The notes beneath the pieces were generated by a model. That model worked only from the letters and a program-made list of their open reading frames with translations, made no database searches and had not been told where the DNA came from. The translations under genes and the position numbers were made by a program. This document shows, piece after piece, positions 11,100 to 22,877 of a stretch of DNA of 64,000 nt. The stretch covers positions 21,166,501 through 21,230,500 of the forward strand of contig NC_056540.1 in assembly GCF_910596095.1 (NCBI RefSeq), in the 5' to 3' direction. The DNA is from Thunnus maccoyii (lineage: Eukaryota; Chordata; Actinopteri; Scombriformes; Scombridae). Every line of letters starts with the position of its first letter. The first letter of the stretch is position 1.

Positions 11100-12115
11100 T
11101 GGCATTACGCACCAAGAAAGCAACATTTATAATACGATAAGAGGCTCAGACGAACTGTTTGACATTTTGGGGCAAGTAAAATATAGTCCCACTTATAATT
11201 TACTGCAGAACACTGGTTTTTGTAGGATTCAAACAAGTGAAAATGAATTATTAATTAGTGAGCTTTAACTGACTTTATTCGGACAGAGCCAGGCTAGCTG
11301 TTTCCTCCGCTTCCAGTCTTTATGCTAAGCTAAGCTAACTGGTTGTCGACTCATGAGTATAGTGGTATCACTCATCAAGAAAGCACAATATCTTAAAATA
11401 TGATAAGAGTCTCAGAGCTATTGTTTGACATTTCGGAAAATTAGCTTATTCACTTCTTTGCCTGAAGTTAAATCAGAAATATTATCTCCTGAAGTTGCTA
11501 GGCAACCAGTTGAAGTCAGTGTGCCAAGTAAAATATAGTCCCACATATAATTTACTGCAAAACAACTTGTTGTCATTTTTACACTTTGTTTTTTGTAGGG
11601 TTCAAACAAACATGTAAAAATGAATTAATATAAACTAGTGAATTTTAGCTGACTTCATTCGGACAGAGCGAGCTGGCTAGCTGTTTCTCCCCGCTTCCAG
11701 TGTTTATGCTATGCTAAGCGAATTGGCTGCTGGCTCTAGAGAGTGGTATTACTCACCATGAAAGCACAGTATCTAATAATATGATAAGAGTCTCAGAGGA
11801 ATTGTTTGACATTTTGGGAAATATGCTTATTCGCTTCCTTGCCTGGAGTTAAATGAGAAATTTGAAATCTTGAAGTTGCCAGGCAACCACTGGAGACTTC
11901 AGGAATTAAAATATAGTCCCACATATAATTAACTGCAAAACAACTTATTGTCATTTTTACACTTTTTTTTTTGTGCAGTTCAAACAAACTAATGAAAATG
12001 AATTAATTTTAATTTTTGAGCTGTAGCTGACTTTATTCGGACTGAGTCAGGCTAGCTGTTTCCCCCCACTTCCAGTCTTTATGCTAAGCTAAGCTAACTG
12101 GCTGCTGGCTTTACC
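11100..12115. repeat. Three tandem copies of a ~340-bp teleost repeat
   Basis: The same ordered phrases recur three times: 'atatgataagagtctcagag', 'tgtttgacatt', 'aaaatatagtccca', 'tttattcggac', 'aggctagctgtttcc' and 'tctttatgctaagctaagc' or close variants. The units are about 11105-11375, 11380-11755 and 11760-12112. The first lacks the central 'ttgccaggcaaccactgg'-type segment found in the other two. They sit head to tail in the tmem35a-arl13a interval, where human has TRMT2B. No coding potential. Confidence 0.75.
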
Positions 12116-12119
12116 TTCA

Positions 12120-13160
12120 TATTCATCATACAGACAAGAACTCGGCAAGAAAAAACAGTTTGATGAGAAGTGTATAGCTCATTTTTGCCCCTGGGCCCCC
12201 TAGTAAGTTCATTTGACCATGGGGGAAGTTTTTCTTTTGCAGAGGACACTGACAAATGTGTCCATTTTGTAGATAAGAAATAAAACCTTTCAAAAAGAGA
12301 TTAGGCTGCAGTGAAATGACAATCTAAGATATTTATGAATATCAATGTAGCCTGACGTGGACTTTCGATGGACCCAACCAAGATGGTGTTTGTCATGTTA
12401 AAGCACTGCTAAAACACTAAAAATGGCTAAACAATTTTCCCTCATTAAGCTAGCTCTGTTTAGTATTTGCAAAGAGGCATTTTAGTCCACTCTTAGCTTC
12501 CTTCCCTCTCTTAGCTTAGAAAGTTATCCACATGCCCCTGATGGCTCCCTGGCCCATATCCCATCACGTTTGTTGTTGTAAAAAGCAACAAAGTGTGTCC
12601 TTAATACAAACAAGAGGATGGTGTTCAAACCTAGGTGAACAAAAATCTGTAGTTTCCCAGTGATACATTTCAGAAGCATTGCAGATATCATGTAAAACTA
12701 TAAGTTATTGTATTACTTACATTTTAGTGACACAATTTTGACATTTGTTTTTGTGATTGCTCAAATCTAGGACACTTAATATTGTCAACACAACCAATTT
12801 TAATCAAACTGAACTGCCAAAATCAGAAGCTGGCACTCTAAGACCCAAACTTGTTATGCCATCTGGTAAATACAGAGTTGCTTGATTATATATAGGAATT
12901 ATATTGTGGATAGTAGAGGATGGTGAGGATGACTGGAGGAGGAATGTCTTAAGCATTTTGGGGCTCAGGTTTGATAAAATCGATAGAACAATATAATTGA
13001 GCTCTTGTTCATTTTCTATGTGGATTTTTAAATCTAAGCAATCCAAAGTCTTGTAGCACAGCCTGTTAATAGCCTGCTTGCAATTATAACATTAGGTATG
13101 AATTTCGTCTCTGCTGCTGTAAAGTAAAAAGAAATTACATACAAGTTGTGACAAAAACAA
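12120..13160. other. Intergenic DNA with no recognised gene
   Basis: AT-rich sequence between the tandem repeat and the presumed 3' end of arl13a. A short open frame at 12804-13046 on the minus strand matches no family I know and has no splice context. No TRMT2B-like (RNA methyltransferase) sequence was seen. Confidence 0.45.
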
Positions 13161-13162
13161 TG

Positions 13163-13168
13163 TTTATT
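13163..13168 (-). terminator. Candidate poly(A) signal of arl13a
   Basis: TTTATT on the plus strand is AATAAA on the minus strand, about 625 bp beyond the arl13a stop codon. It is the first clear hexamer downstream of the last coding exon. Confidence 0.4.
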
Positions 13169-13792
13169 ATACAGTTTGATGGATCTGTTAATCACTTCAA
13201 CAATGCCCTGCTTACAGTATTGTTCATTGCTGAAAAATGGTCAAATAGTCATTAAAAAAAACAGATACAGTTCAAAAATCGTGTTTCCTTTACAAGCAAA
13301 TCTGCATAGATTATACAAACAAAATCTTCTTTAATGTTTTGGCCAAGTGCACACGTTTATCTATAACTTATCTTTTTAAAATTGTATATTATTTATGTTA
13401 TTTCTATATTATTACATCAATATTTGCCTGCCCTTCACTACGCATTGGAATTTCCAGTTTCACTCCAAAGGTTCAGGGATCAGGCCTGAGGTGGTAGAGT
13501 GTATAGAAAGTGATAAATAATATCAGTCAGAATCTGTGTCTCCGTCTTTCCCCCGCTGAGTGTCAAAGAAAGGGTGTGAGAGTTTGTGAAGGGATGTAGT
13601 GTGAGCGTATACTACTGCTGCGGACCACATCCTCACACTCAGACCGCAGGACGCAACCGGGATTCACTCTCACTGTCCCTGATCCTGACGTTCCTTCAGA
13701 GCCAGTATTGCTTTTCGATAAAGATCTAACAGGAGACAGGGGGATCTTTTTAAACAGAAGTTGGGGATTTCATCATTGTAGAGTCCAAAGTG

Positions 13793-16700
13793 TTATTGCA
13801 TTTCATTGGTGGATGGAAGAAGTGGATGAGGCTCACCAAAGGTTGCAGACAGGTCCACAGGCTGAGAGTACGCTGCAGGCACCCCCTCTGTGTTGATCTT
13901 GTTCTTCCTTTTTACTTTCACGACCTTCTTCTTTTTCTTCTTGTCCCCTTTAGCTAGACATAAGATAAAGAAGATATTAGATTCTCACTCTCAAACAGTT
14001 AATAACCTAAAAAAATATAAGCTGTTAATAAATTATTTAACTCATGTCAACCTTTGAGTGGCTTGTCATCGTTGTCCAGTGATTCTGGTACATCCAGAGT
14101 CTCCTCTTTCACCTTCGTTTTGCGTTTCAGTTTGCCTTTTTTCGGGGGGATCAGGGCACTGCTGGCTTTCTCTCTGTGACCTGAGGGCTCATGCTCTGCT
14201 TCATTTCCGTCGCCCTCCTCCTCCTCCTGATCATTTACTTCCTCCTGATTTGTTTCACCCTCTTTGACCTTAACAGGCTTCTTCTTCTTCTTTGTCCTCA
14301 GCTTCTTTTTCAGCGTTGTCTCCTGTGAATAAAAGACTTGTGAGCTTGATACAGCATTTATTTATCATTTAAAGGGCCTCAAAATTATGACATTGAGATA
14401 TTGTTACATACAAACATTTCTGTAGAAATACAATCAAAAATGTTCTTTTTACCTTTTGCAGCATGTTTCGAATGGGCTGCAGCTTTCCCTCCCCCTTGGT
14501 CTTTTTCTCCTTGTCCTTCGGCCGATGAACCTGGCGAAGATCTGACTTGCTGGATCGCATCCTGAGGTGAGACAATATTTAACATATAAGGTCAGTGTGT
14601 AGGTTGGATAATTTAATATTTGTCGTTGAAGTGAATGTTGAATTCTTTAGACCTGTCTTACCTCTCGCTCTTGGTTTTTTTGCGAACTTTCTCTGCTTTC
14701 CTGTTCTTCTCCTTCTCTCTTGCTTCCAGAGGCCTCTTGCTGTCCTGGGCTACACGAGTACACAGCTCCGGATAATCCAGGTAAACAGCACGCAGCAACC
14801 AGCGAAGGCCTCGTAGAGTCTTCCTGTCTGACCAGCGCCGCAGGTCCATTAAGGCTGAACAAGGCTCCTGAGAGGAAAGGGAGCTTCATCAGTTCAAGAA
14901 GGGTATGTCTGTCTGCATCTCTGGTCTGTCTTAATATCTATATAAGATGTATAATTATTAGTTTCTGTAGCTTGCCGTAGTAAATTTCAGACTTACAATA
15001 TGGCACAGAGAGCGGCTCTGGTTGACCAGCCTCTCCAAAGACAGCATCTCAATCAGCTCACTTCCCAGCAAAGCGTTCATTTTGTCCTGTTTGTTAGCCA
15101 ACCTAAAAAGAAAAGGTTACAGCACAGACCTGAGTGACTCTCACATTTTACCTCTCTTCCACATCTATTTATCAAATTTCTAAAAATTACACTTAAGAAT
15201 GCTCCAAAGAACCAACTTGAGGAGAGTAAGAAGACACATTTATCAGCAAAGTGTAAAAGTAACTCTCAAGTGATCACATGTATGATCAGAGAAGGAACAG
15301 TCAGGATTGTACCTTCTTTTAAAAAAAAGACAGATGTTCAAATGCAAATGATGCAAATGCTAAAACAACTCTTAACTATACAGCTTCAGCTAATGTTTTA
15401 TTCATCATGATCTATTTTATTTAGCACAATAATTTAAGAGCATTTTTAAGTCAAAAGAAGTTTGTAACTTGTTTTAATTCCTAAGTTTATGAGTAGAAGA
15501 ATTTTTACTTTTATCTTTCACTTAAGTCTTAAGTTTTACTTTTAGAAGTTTGATAAATTCGGGTCCAGGTTTACAGTCACAGAGCTTATTTGGTATTTTC
15601 TCTTATCGGCCACCAGAGAGCACTGTTTACACTGCACATGATGTTAGAGCGTACTTAAATATTTATGTATGAAGCTGATTATAATTACACCAGTATGGGT
15701 TTTCCTGCCACCCTTGGTTGCTTCAGCAAGTCAGCCAGAACCTCCTTGACCTCCTTCATCCTATGCCTGTCACTGGAGTCCACCACAAAGATGATCCCAT
15801 GGGCCTCTCCACAAAGCTCCTTCCAGGCCTCCCGCGACCCTGCCGATCCTCCGACATCCAACAGGGTGACCAGGTAATTCTCCACTCGCAGCTCATTTCT
15901 GACACAGTCTTGGGTGGGTCCTGATTCCACACTGTAGGGGACTGGAGAGGCAAGACACAGGTGGGTTATTTGCTGTATTTCTACATTAAGCACTATTAAA
16001 AAATAATTCAGTTTGAAAGTTGAGTTACCTCTTAACATCCCTCGGATAGAGGATGTTTTTCCTGCTTTGTCAAGACCGACCACAAGAATGGTCACTTTCC
16101 TGCATAGAAGTAAATACATTATAGAAATCATGTCAGATGACATCAATGCAAATCAATTTTAGACCAAAGGAATAAGAAAGCCAAAAGATCTCATGGTGAC
16201 TTGTCTAGATTTCTCTGTCCGGAAAGGTTGCTTTATTATTTAAAAGTCGGTCAATTTTAGTAAAGAAATCTTCCCCCAACAACAGCACAGACATTTTACA
16301 ATCAATCTAGGAGTATGGAAGCAAATCATTGCCATAATAATCTGAATTATATCAGCAACTAAATAACAAATTTTGAAATGAAATCACTACAGAATACTTA
16401 GTGTTGAAATTTAAATACAACTGAATTTATTGCACTGAAATATTTTACTTTTAAAACCATCTTCCTGAATGTATGTGTTCTGAATTTCACTTTGTAAAAT
16501 TCTTAATATGGTATTTAGTTGCTGATATAATTCAAATTATTATAGCAATGATTTGCTTTCATATAGGAGTCTTCATTGTACTCACTGTAGCCCAACTTTA
16601 GGCTGATTAAACCTGTTTTTTTAATCATTTTGGAAGATTTAACCTTCACTTAATGCAGCATGTGCATCACTGACCACATTCCTCTTTTAGACTCATGCAT

Positions 16701-16804
16701 TTTTAATCTGTGTTTTTCAAGAAATCTCATTATCTTATCATCTACCTGATTGGCTCCTGTATTTTGGAGACCCAGGTGCAGCAGTTGCTCATCAGGTTGA
16801 ACAT
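13793..16804 (-). CDS. arl13a: ADP-ribosylation factor-like protein 13A
   Basis: Arf-family GTPase related to the ciliary protein ARL13B. Eight coding exons on the minus strand: 16804-16746, 16099-16029, 15941-15689, 15102-14997, 14867-14662, 14561-14453, 14322-14052 and 13953-13793. They join in frame to 411 aa. The start [12 protein letters not shown] matches the ARL13 N terminus, and the adjacent Cys pair is a likely palmitoylation site. Seen motifs: P-loop GLDKAGKT (about residues 29-36), switch [25 protein letters not shown], and NKQD in LANKQDK. After the G domain comes a coiled, charged region, then a long Lys-rich tail ([26 protein letters not shown]). The EPCSA...LRGLRWLL motif and the synteny favour ARL13A over ARL13B. 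The donor of exon 7 (GTTGAC) is weak but keeps the frame. Human ARL13A is shorter (about 290 aa). Confidence 0.9.
16313..16564. repeat. Inverted-repeat element in arl13a intron 1
   Basis: Arms at about 16313-16370 and 16510-16564 are near-complementary over about 55 bp, sharing TATTTAGTTGCTGATATAAT and CAATGATTTGCTT. They are separated by about 140 bp of AT-rich DNA. Probably a small non-autonomous DNA transposon. No clear target duplication was established. Confidence 0.65.
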
Positions 16805-16869
16805 TGTTGCGTGAGGTGAGCAAGGTGAGCACAGTGGCCACCATTTTCTCTGGAACTGGTACCTGAAAA

Positions 16870-19540
16870 CAGATGGTCAATCTTAGCATGACTCACACAC
16901 ACACGGACACACAAGTACACAAATAGGGCTGTTCAGCTGAGTCACTGGAGGTCATGGCCAGGTCCAACACAAAGATGCTGTGTGTCTGGCTCCTGTGAGC
17001 TTAGGAGACTTTTACAGATGGTCACTCACTGGTAATGTGTTCACTGCCAAGTGTCTCTCCCTCTTTACCTCCTCTGAATCCAAAATTAGCTTGTTGCTAA
17101 CCTTCTTTAGCTCACTTCAAATTCAAAGCTTTTTTTCTTTTTTTTTTTTGGAATAGATCAGAACCAAAAAACAAAATATTTTTCTCTGCAGTCAGTAATA
17201 AGGATAATAACAATGTTGTCAGTTGTACTTCAAACATGGATGCTACAATGCGATGATTCATAAGTCCAGTAAAAGCTTTCTGCCATGTTCAGGGAACTAT
17301 GAGTAGTCCGCCTGAGTCTTGTAATGCACACGCAGCAGGTGTGTGTGAGGTAGTCGGGCCATGTGCTAAAAAAGACACAGGCAGATCTTTCAGTCCTTTG
17401 TCCACAGCATCTGTTCAGGCTCTTTAATCTGCTAAAGCCAGTTTAGAACGGCCTGCTTTTGCAGTGTTGTTGACAAGCCGACCCATATTTGCTGTGGCTG
17501 TAGAAGACGGTGAGGTCAGTATGTTTGAGAAAAGCATTTCGCTCAGACGTCTGAAATCTCAGCATTTTAGACGTTCAGAGCAGGCGAGTATAAGAAACAC
17601 AAAGACATCACCTGTTCACAATACTAAAAGTTGTGCGAGTTGTGTGCAGTTTGAAAATTTTAATGTAATAGATTTACGTGTTTGCTGCATGTAGAAATCA
17701 CTGAATGTTTTGTCTTCATAAGAATTGAAAAAAAAATGTTTTGCAATACAAAACCTCCAAATTCGTGATTTTTTTTAATCACTTCAAGCACTTTGTTCCA
17801 AATTAAGTTTGTTTATTTTGATCCATACTTAAATGTATGAAAATGTATTAAATTCAGTAATTTCACAAAGTATAAATTAAACTAGAAACTGAAATATTAA
17901 GCACAAAGAATATCAGGCAAAGTTTTAATGCTTTACACTACAGTTAAATCACAATCAGCCTTAATAATGGCCATGAAAAACCTGTTGCTATAAACAATAC
18001 ACCTCTACAGTAGATTAACTTGTGTTTATCACTAATGAAAATAATCTATTTTTCTTAATATTCTTGTAATAAAAATCCAAAATTGAGTCAACAACAGTCA
18101 TAACTGCATGCAAACATGACACATGGGAGGTAAAATGCAGTGAATCTGTAGATTAAAACAAAACATTTTAAACCCAGCGGACAATATACAACTACTGTTA
18201 GTCAGACACCACTGAATCACTACTGATGCTACAAATTTGCTAATTTTAATAAACAATGAGAAATACAAGGAGTACTTACAGAAGTAAGTCTATGTCCATG
18301 CATTTGTTTGGGTGCACGTCTCTACTAACATCTTGTACCCACCGGCTACAAAACTTAATCAGGCTCACACTAAGCCTTTGGTCACCCCATGTGGGAGGTG
18401 CGGCCTGGGAAATGTGGTTTGGTATTTCAACCAATCCCAGAGACCGCTGAGCCAATCATTCACCCCATTGGATGGCGTGGTTCTTCTTTTCCTAGAACAA
18501 ATGAAGGTGCATATATCCGTCCAAGAGAACTAAATGTATCTCATGGTGTGATCTGTGACGTGCTGTGATCTCCTTCTTTTGTCTGAAAGTAGCTGCGTGC
18601 AGAGTGTTTGTGACAGATTTAGGCTGCACAATTGTAGTCACACAGGCAGATAATGAATGATGGTCATGAGGTGTCACGCTACAAGCTGGCTGAGTTTACA
18701 GGTATAATTTTACCTGAGTTAACATGTATAATTGGAACTGAAGCTTAAAATACATGTATTGTTTCCTGTGAGGTACATTTTGACTGAATTAGGGGTGAAG
18801 TCAAAAACAACAATGTCAATATTTTATAATAAAATATTTTTAAAAGTTAAATACAAATGAAAGGAGGAGAACATGATTATATATAACTGGAAATGGGAAA
18901 GACAAGTTTATTATATACCTCATTTCTTTACTTAATGGATGAATAATATCAAAACTTTAATTTGAAGAGAGATATCAATATATTTATTTGATTATACATA
19001 TAATTATTTTCAGGTACAACAGTGATTCACTATAACATTTACAGAGGATAAACATATTACATAATGGTGTTAATAGCATAGTTAAGCCGTACAACACATA
19101 TTGTAATGCAGCTTCTGCCACCAGATGGCATCATGTTCACAGGATCTATTTTCACCGCCAGAGGCTGCTGTGCCTTTTTTGCTTAGTCTGTTAAAATAAT
19201 ATCATGTCTTTATGCTCCTCAACAAGCTAAGATGAATTTCCTCTGCAGCATACTGAACGTACATATTTTTGATTACCAGATGTTGTATCCACCAATCTAC
19301 ATTACTGTCATTTAGTATTTTAATGTTTATGTTTAGGAAAATCTGGAGAAAACAGACAGCAGACTGAGCAGCAGAGCTTCTGCAGCTGTAATGAAATTAA
19401 ACTTTAGGTGAATAAATGTTCAGTGACAGCTTGTAGAGACCTGGAGCCATGCTTTGTTTACAGGCTTTATCTCATTAAGTCATTAAACCACTGTCCAATC
19501 AGGCACTGCCTTCCTCTGCTGACTAGACTCATCACAGACT
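16870..19540. other. Intergenic DNA upstream of arl13a
   Basis: No gene is recognised. A CCAAT cluster lies at 18431-18471. Short open frames here are unsupported by splice sites or family similarity. Poly-T/A tracts occur near 17131-17148 and 17770. Confidence 0.4.
18431..18471. promoter_or_regulatory. Cluster of three CCAAT boxes
   Basis: CCAAT occurs at 18431-18435 and 18452-18456, and inverted (ATTGG) at 18467-18471, spaced 21 and about 15 bp. Closely spaced NF-Y sites are typical of promoters. It lies 1.6 kb 5' of the arl13a start codon, so an untranslated upstream exon could begin near here. No transcript evidence is available. Confidence 0.3.
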
Positions 19541-19564
19541 CTGACCACAGCCCTGTGTCAGCTG

Positions 19565-19870
19565 ACACTGACACATACACACAAACACAAACGCACACAA
19601 GTGCACAAACACACCCACACATGTACACACATAGACTTACATTCATTTCCTGGAGACTTACCCTAAGCCTAGCCATAACCACTGCTTGCCTAAATCTAAT
19701 GCGTACCCTAACCTTAACCACTAACCAAAAAATCTGCGTTTCACCACTTGGGTACACAGATTTTGTCCCCAGTCAATGGTCTTAAGTCTGGTGTGTGTCC
19801 TTGAAAGTGACTTGAGTCATACCCACACACAAACACACACACAAACACACACAGACAGACAGCAAAAACA
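19565..19870. repeat. CA-rich simple repeat with degenerate TAACC-type repeat
   Basis: Imperfect (CA)n tracts at 19565-19645 and 19820-19855 flank a stretch (about 19660-19735) with repeated 'ccctaa', 'cctaacc' and 'ttaacc' words. Non-coding. Confidence 0.7.
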
Positions 19871-20018
19871 GCTGCAGCTGAGCAGAGCTACCACACCCCC
19901 ATTTGCTGCTCCAGTTTTCCACATTGCAAACATGCTTTAAAAGACCCCCGACTGCTTTTGCAGTCTGTGTTACAGTATCTACTTTAGAAAGACAGCTTGC
20001 TTTTCTGTCAGTCTGTTG

Positions 20019-20919
20019 CAGTGGTGGAAAGTAACTAAGTACATTTACTCAAGAACTGTATTTAAGTACAATTTTGAGGTACTTGTGCATTACTAAGTAT
20101 TTCCATTTGATGCTACTTTATACTTCCACTCCACCACATTTCTGAGGGAAATATTGTACTTTCTACTCCACTACATGTATTTGACAGCTTTAGTTAGTTT
20201 TCAGATGAAGATTCGACACAATGGATAATATAACAAGCTTTTAAAATACAACTCATTTTTAAAGATGAAACCAGTGGTTTCCAACCTTTTTGGCTTTTGA
20301 CGTCTCACAAAAAGCAGCGTGTAGTCGGGGTCACATTTCAGATGTCTATGAGTTGATAACAGCTCCACCAAATAGTGATTTTTCCCTCTAAACTTCTCAC
20401 ATGGTTTCATTTCAATAAATGTTCAAATGATCCAATATTTCACCAAAGAGCAAAGATTAGAGAAAAAGTCAAAAAACTGAAAACAGATTTGCGTATCAGA
20501 GCTTTGTCTTTTCTTCTCTCCTCTCCCATTAATCATCTCATGACCCCTCAGATTTATCTGATGACCCTTTGGAGGGGTGCGACCCCTAGCTTGGGAACCA
20601 CTGGACTAAACTACTAAACTATATATAAAGTAGTTCAAACTAGCTCCAGCTCCAGCGACTACAACAGCAACATGCTGCTTACACACTGATGCTTCAGTAT
20701 TAATAATCCAATGATGTCATATATAATAATATATCAGTCAGAGGGACCAAACTACTACTTTTACTGCAACACTTTAACTACATTTTGCTGATAATACTTA
20801 TGTACTTTTACTTAAGTAGGACTTTTCATGCAGGACTTTTACTTGTAATGGAGTATTTTTACATTGCTGTATTGGTGCTTTTACTTAAGTAAAGGATCTG
20901 AGTACTTCCTCCATCACCG
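20019..20919. mobile_element. hAT-like element ('cagtggtggaaagtaacta' family) with nested insertion
   Basis: The left end CAGTGGTGGAAAGTAACTAA and right end CTTCCTCCATCACCG are inverted termini of a very common teleost element. The flanking 8-mers GTCTGTTG (20011-20018) and GTCTGTGG (20920-20927) form a target duplication with one mismatch. The subterminal zones repeat 'cttttacttaagtaa'-like words. A second element occupies 20272-20603. No transposase. Confidence 0.75.
20272..20603. mobile_element. Second hAT-like element nested inside the 20.0-kb element
   Basis: The ends are CAGTGGTTTCCAACC on the left and TTGGGAACCACTG on the right, in inverted orientation. The flanks GATGAAAC and GACTAAAC match at six of eight positions, compatible with an old 8-bp duplication. 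It splits the host element, so it arrived later. Non-coding. Confidence 0.65.
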
Positions 20920-20929
20920 GTCTGTGGTC

Positions 20930-22410
20930 TTGTGAGGAACTTGAAACATAGATGAGCTGCACTGACCTGACTGGTTCGTAACACAGTGTGCAGGACATGC
21001 CTGGGGCTCCGTAACAAGGTTTCCATCTTCCACTTCCCCATGGCTCCACAAAACACACAACCTCTGCAATCTGAAGTCACTGACCCACACCACTGCCTCA
21101 CCAAACACATGCATTAGTAATGGCGTGCCTTCATAGGTTGCGTCTACCCGCTTCACAATGCCAAGCTCGAGTCACCGGCTCTGATGAAATCTGATTAGAC
21201 AGGAAGAGGTCAGCATGTTTGGGGTGAGCTCTGGGTACCCTGAGATGAAACTGTGCTGCAGTGCACAGAGAAATATACACAGAACAACTCCCTCTGTAGT
21301 TGAAAGGAAAAATCACAGGAAAGTTCATTTTTTCATGATCATGTTGCCCCACTGGAAGTTAAATCTCTCCAAAGAGGTTAAAACAGATCTTCTCTTAAGA
21401 TGACAGGTCATGTCAACATTAACCTAAACAACAATGAGAACAGTTTTGCAATTTAAATATGAGGTATGCCACTACGGATTGTGCTCCTCTCAAGTGCTTT
21501 GCAAACAGAGAACCCTTGTTTGCATAAGTAGTTGAGCAAACATCAAACTGGTTCTTTACAACTGCATCACCAACTGTTCACGTGTTCAAATGAGTATGTA
21601 GTCTCAACGAATAGCAGTATAATGAGGGAAAGTCATGGTAAAAAGTGAATGAGTGAAGTTTTAGTAGCTGCACCTGTTCACTCTCAAGCCTGTAGGTCAC
21701 TAATAACAAGGCCAAATCCACCCTGCTAGTGGAAACTAAAAATGGAAGTGCAGAGTAACCGATCTGTCATTGCTCAACCTCTACAGTGCTTCCATTTGGA
21801 AAGGATGAATACTGTATATTGTAAAGTTGCATATTCTGCATATTCTCATACCTTTCACTGCATATCCTCATCTATCAGTAGCAGTTAATAATGCAACAGA
21901 GAATGAAACATGAAAATAAATGTTTATAGTAGTACAACCCATGTTTCAACCCTTTTGTCACAGTGATTATTGTAGTTATTTTAGATGGACTGAGCAGCCG
22001 ATGATATTTTACAACTTTGACTCCTCCTCTGCTATCAGTAGTCAGAAGTCTCACTGGAGTGACCTGTGCAAGATACCATATACTGTAAAGAGCTGCTCAA
22101 AATCACCCAACCATGCACTGGACACATCTATATACTTTTCTAATGCACCTCAAACTCAACCCACTATTTCCATTCTCATTTTGCACTGTTTTTATTCCTT
22201 TTTCTATGTGCTGTGTGATCAAGCTGGTATACAGTTAATGCAGTGTTTTATTTAACCAGTACACCACACTTTTATTATTTTGTTGCACCTTCATGTGTAC
22301 TTTGAACCTCCCTTTATTTGATTTTTTCTTACTTGTACATTTAAAGAGGAGCTTCAAGTCCAAACCCTCTCCGTGTTCTTCTTGCCATTAACTGCCTGTA
22401 TTTGTGCACA
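20930..22410. other. Intergenic DNA with no recognised gene
   Basis: Several short open frames exist here but none resembles a known family or has splice support. No RNA gene or clear repeat was identified. Confidence 0.4.
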
Positions 22411-22412
22411 TA

Positions 22413-22749
22413 CCAGTCCAGACAGTAGGTATTTGGACAGTTGCACATTTTTTGTTGTTCAGACGCATTGGATATGGATACTACATTGAAGTGCCAAGCC
22501 TCAGCATTAATTTGAGTAAGATTGCATCAATATAGAAAGAACTGTGTGGGATATATAGCCCTTTTCTTTGGGCACTATGTGTTAACAAAAAGTCCTACAC
22601 AGTTCTTTCAATACTGATGTAAACCCACTCAAATTAAAGCTGAGACTTTAATTTAGTATCCATTATTTTATTTCAAATTGAATGTGTTGAAGCACAGAGC
22701 CTGAAGAACAAAAGATGTGAAACTGTCCAAATACTTACTGTCTGGACTG
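22413..22749. mobile_element. Palindromic MITE flanked by TA
   Basis: The two halves are near-complementary along most of their length. The outer ~50 bp (CAGTCCAGACAGTAGGTATT on the left, its complement on the right) and internal segments such as 'agaaagaactgtgtggg' against 'cctacacagttctttc' both pair. TA dinucleotides flank both ends (22411-22412, 22750-22751), as for Tc1/mariner-type insertions. The single strand could fold into a 330-base hairpin. Confidence 0.75.
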
Positions 22750-22877
22750 TATGTAGCATTGTAAATGTTCTCACTTCTCTGAATTCAAAGGCTCCACTCC
22801 GTTTTTCTTTGTGTTGTTACTGACCCGTTCGGAAAGCCATTTTCCCACTGTTTTGGTGGACTTGATGTTTAGATGTA

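Noticed and set aside
16650-16889. 79-codon minus-strand frame near arl13a exon 1
   Set aside because: The true coding frame here is another one ([12 protein letters not shown]...), which splices in frame to the P-loop exon.
19467-19785. Overlapping open frames over CA-rich DNA
   Set aside because: Cys/Val- and Thr/His-rich translations produced by the microsatellite.
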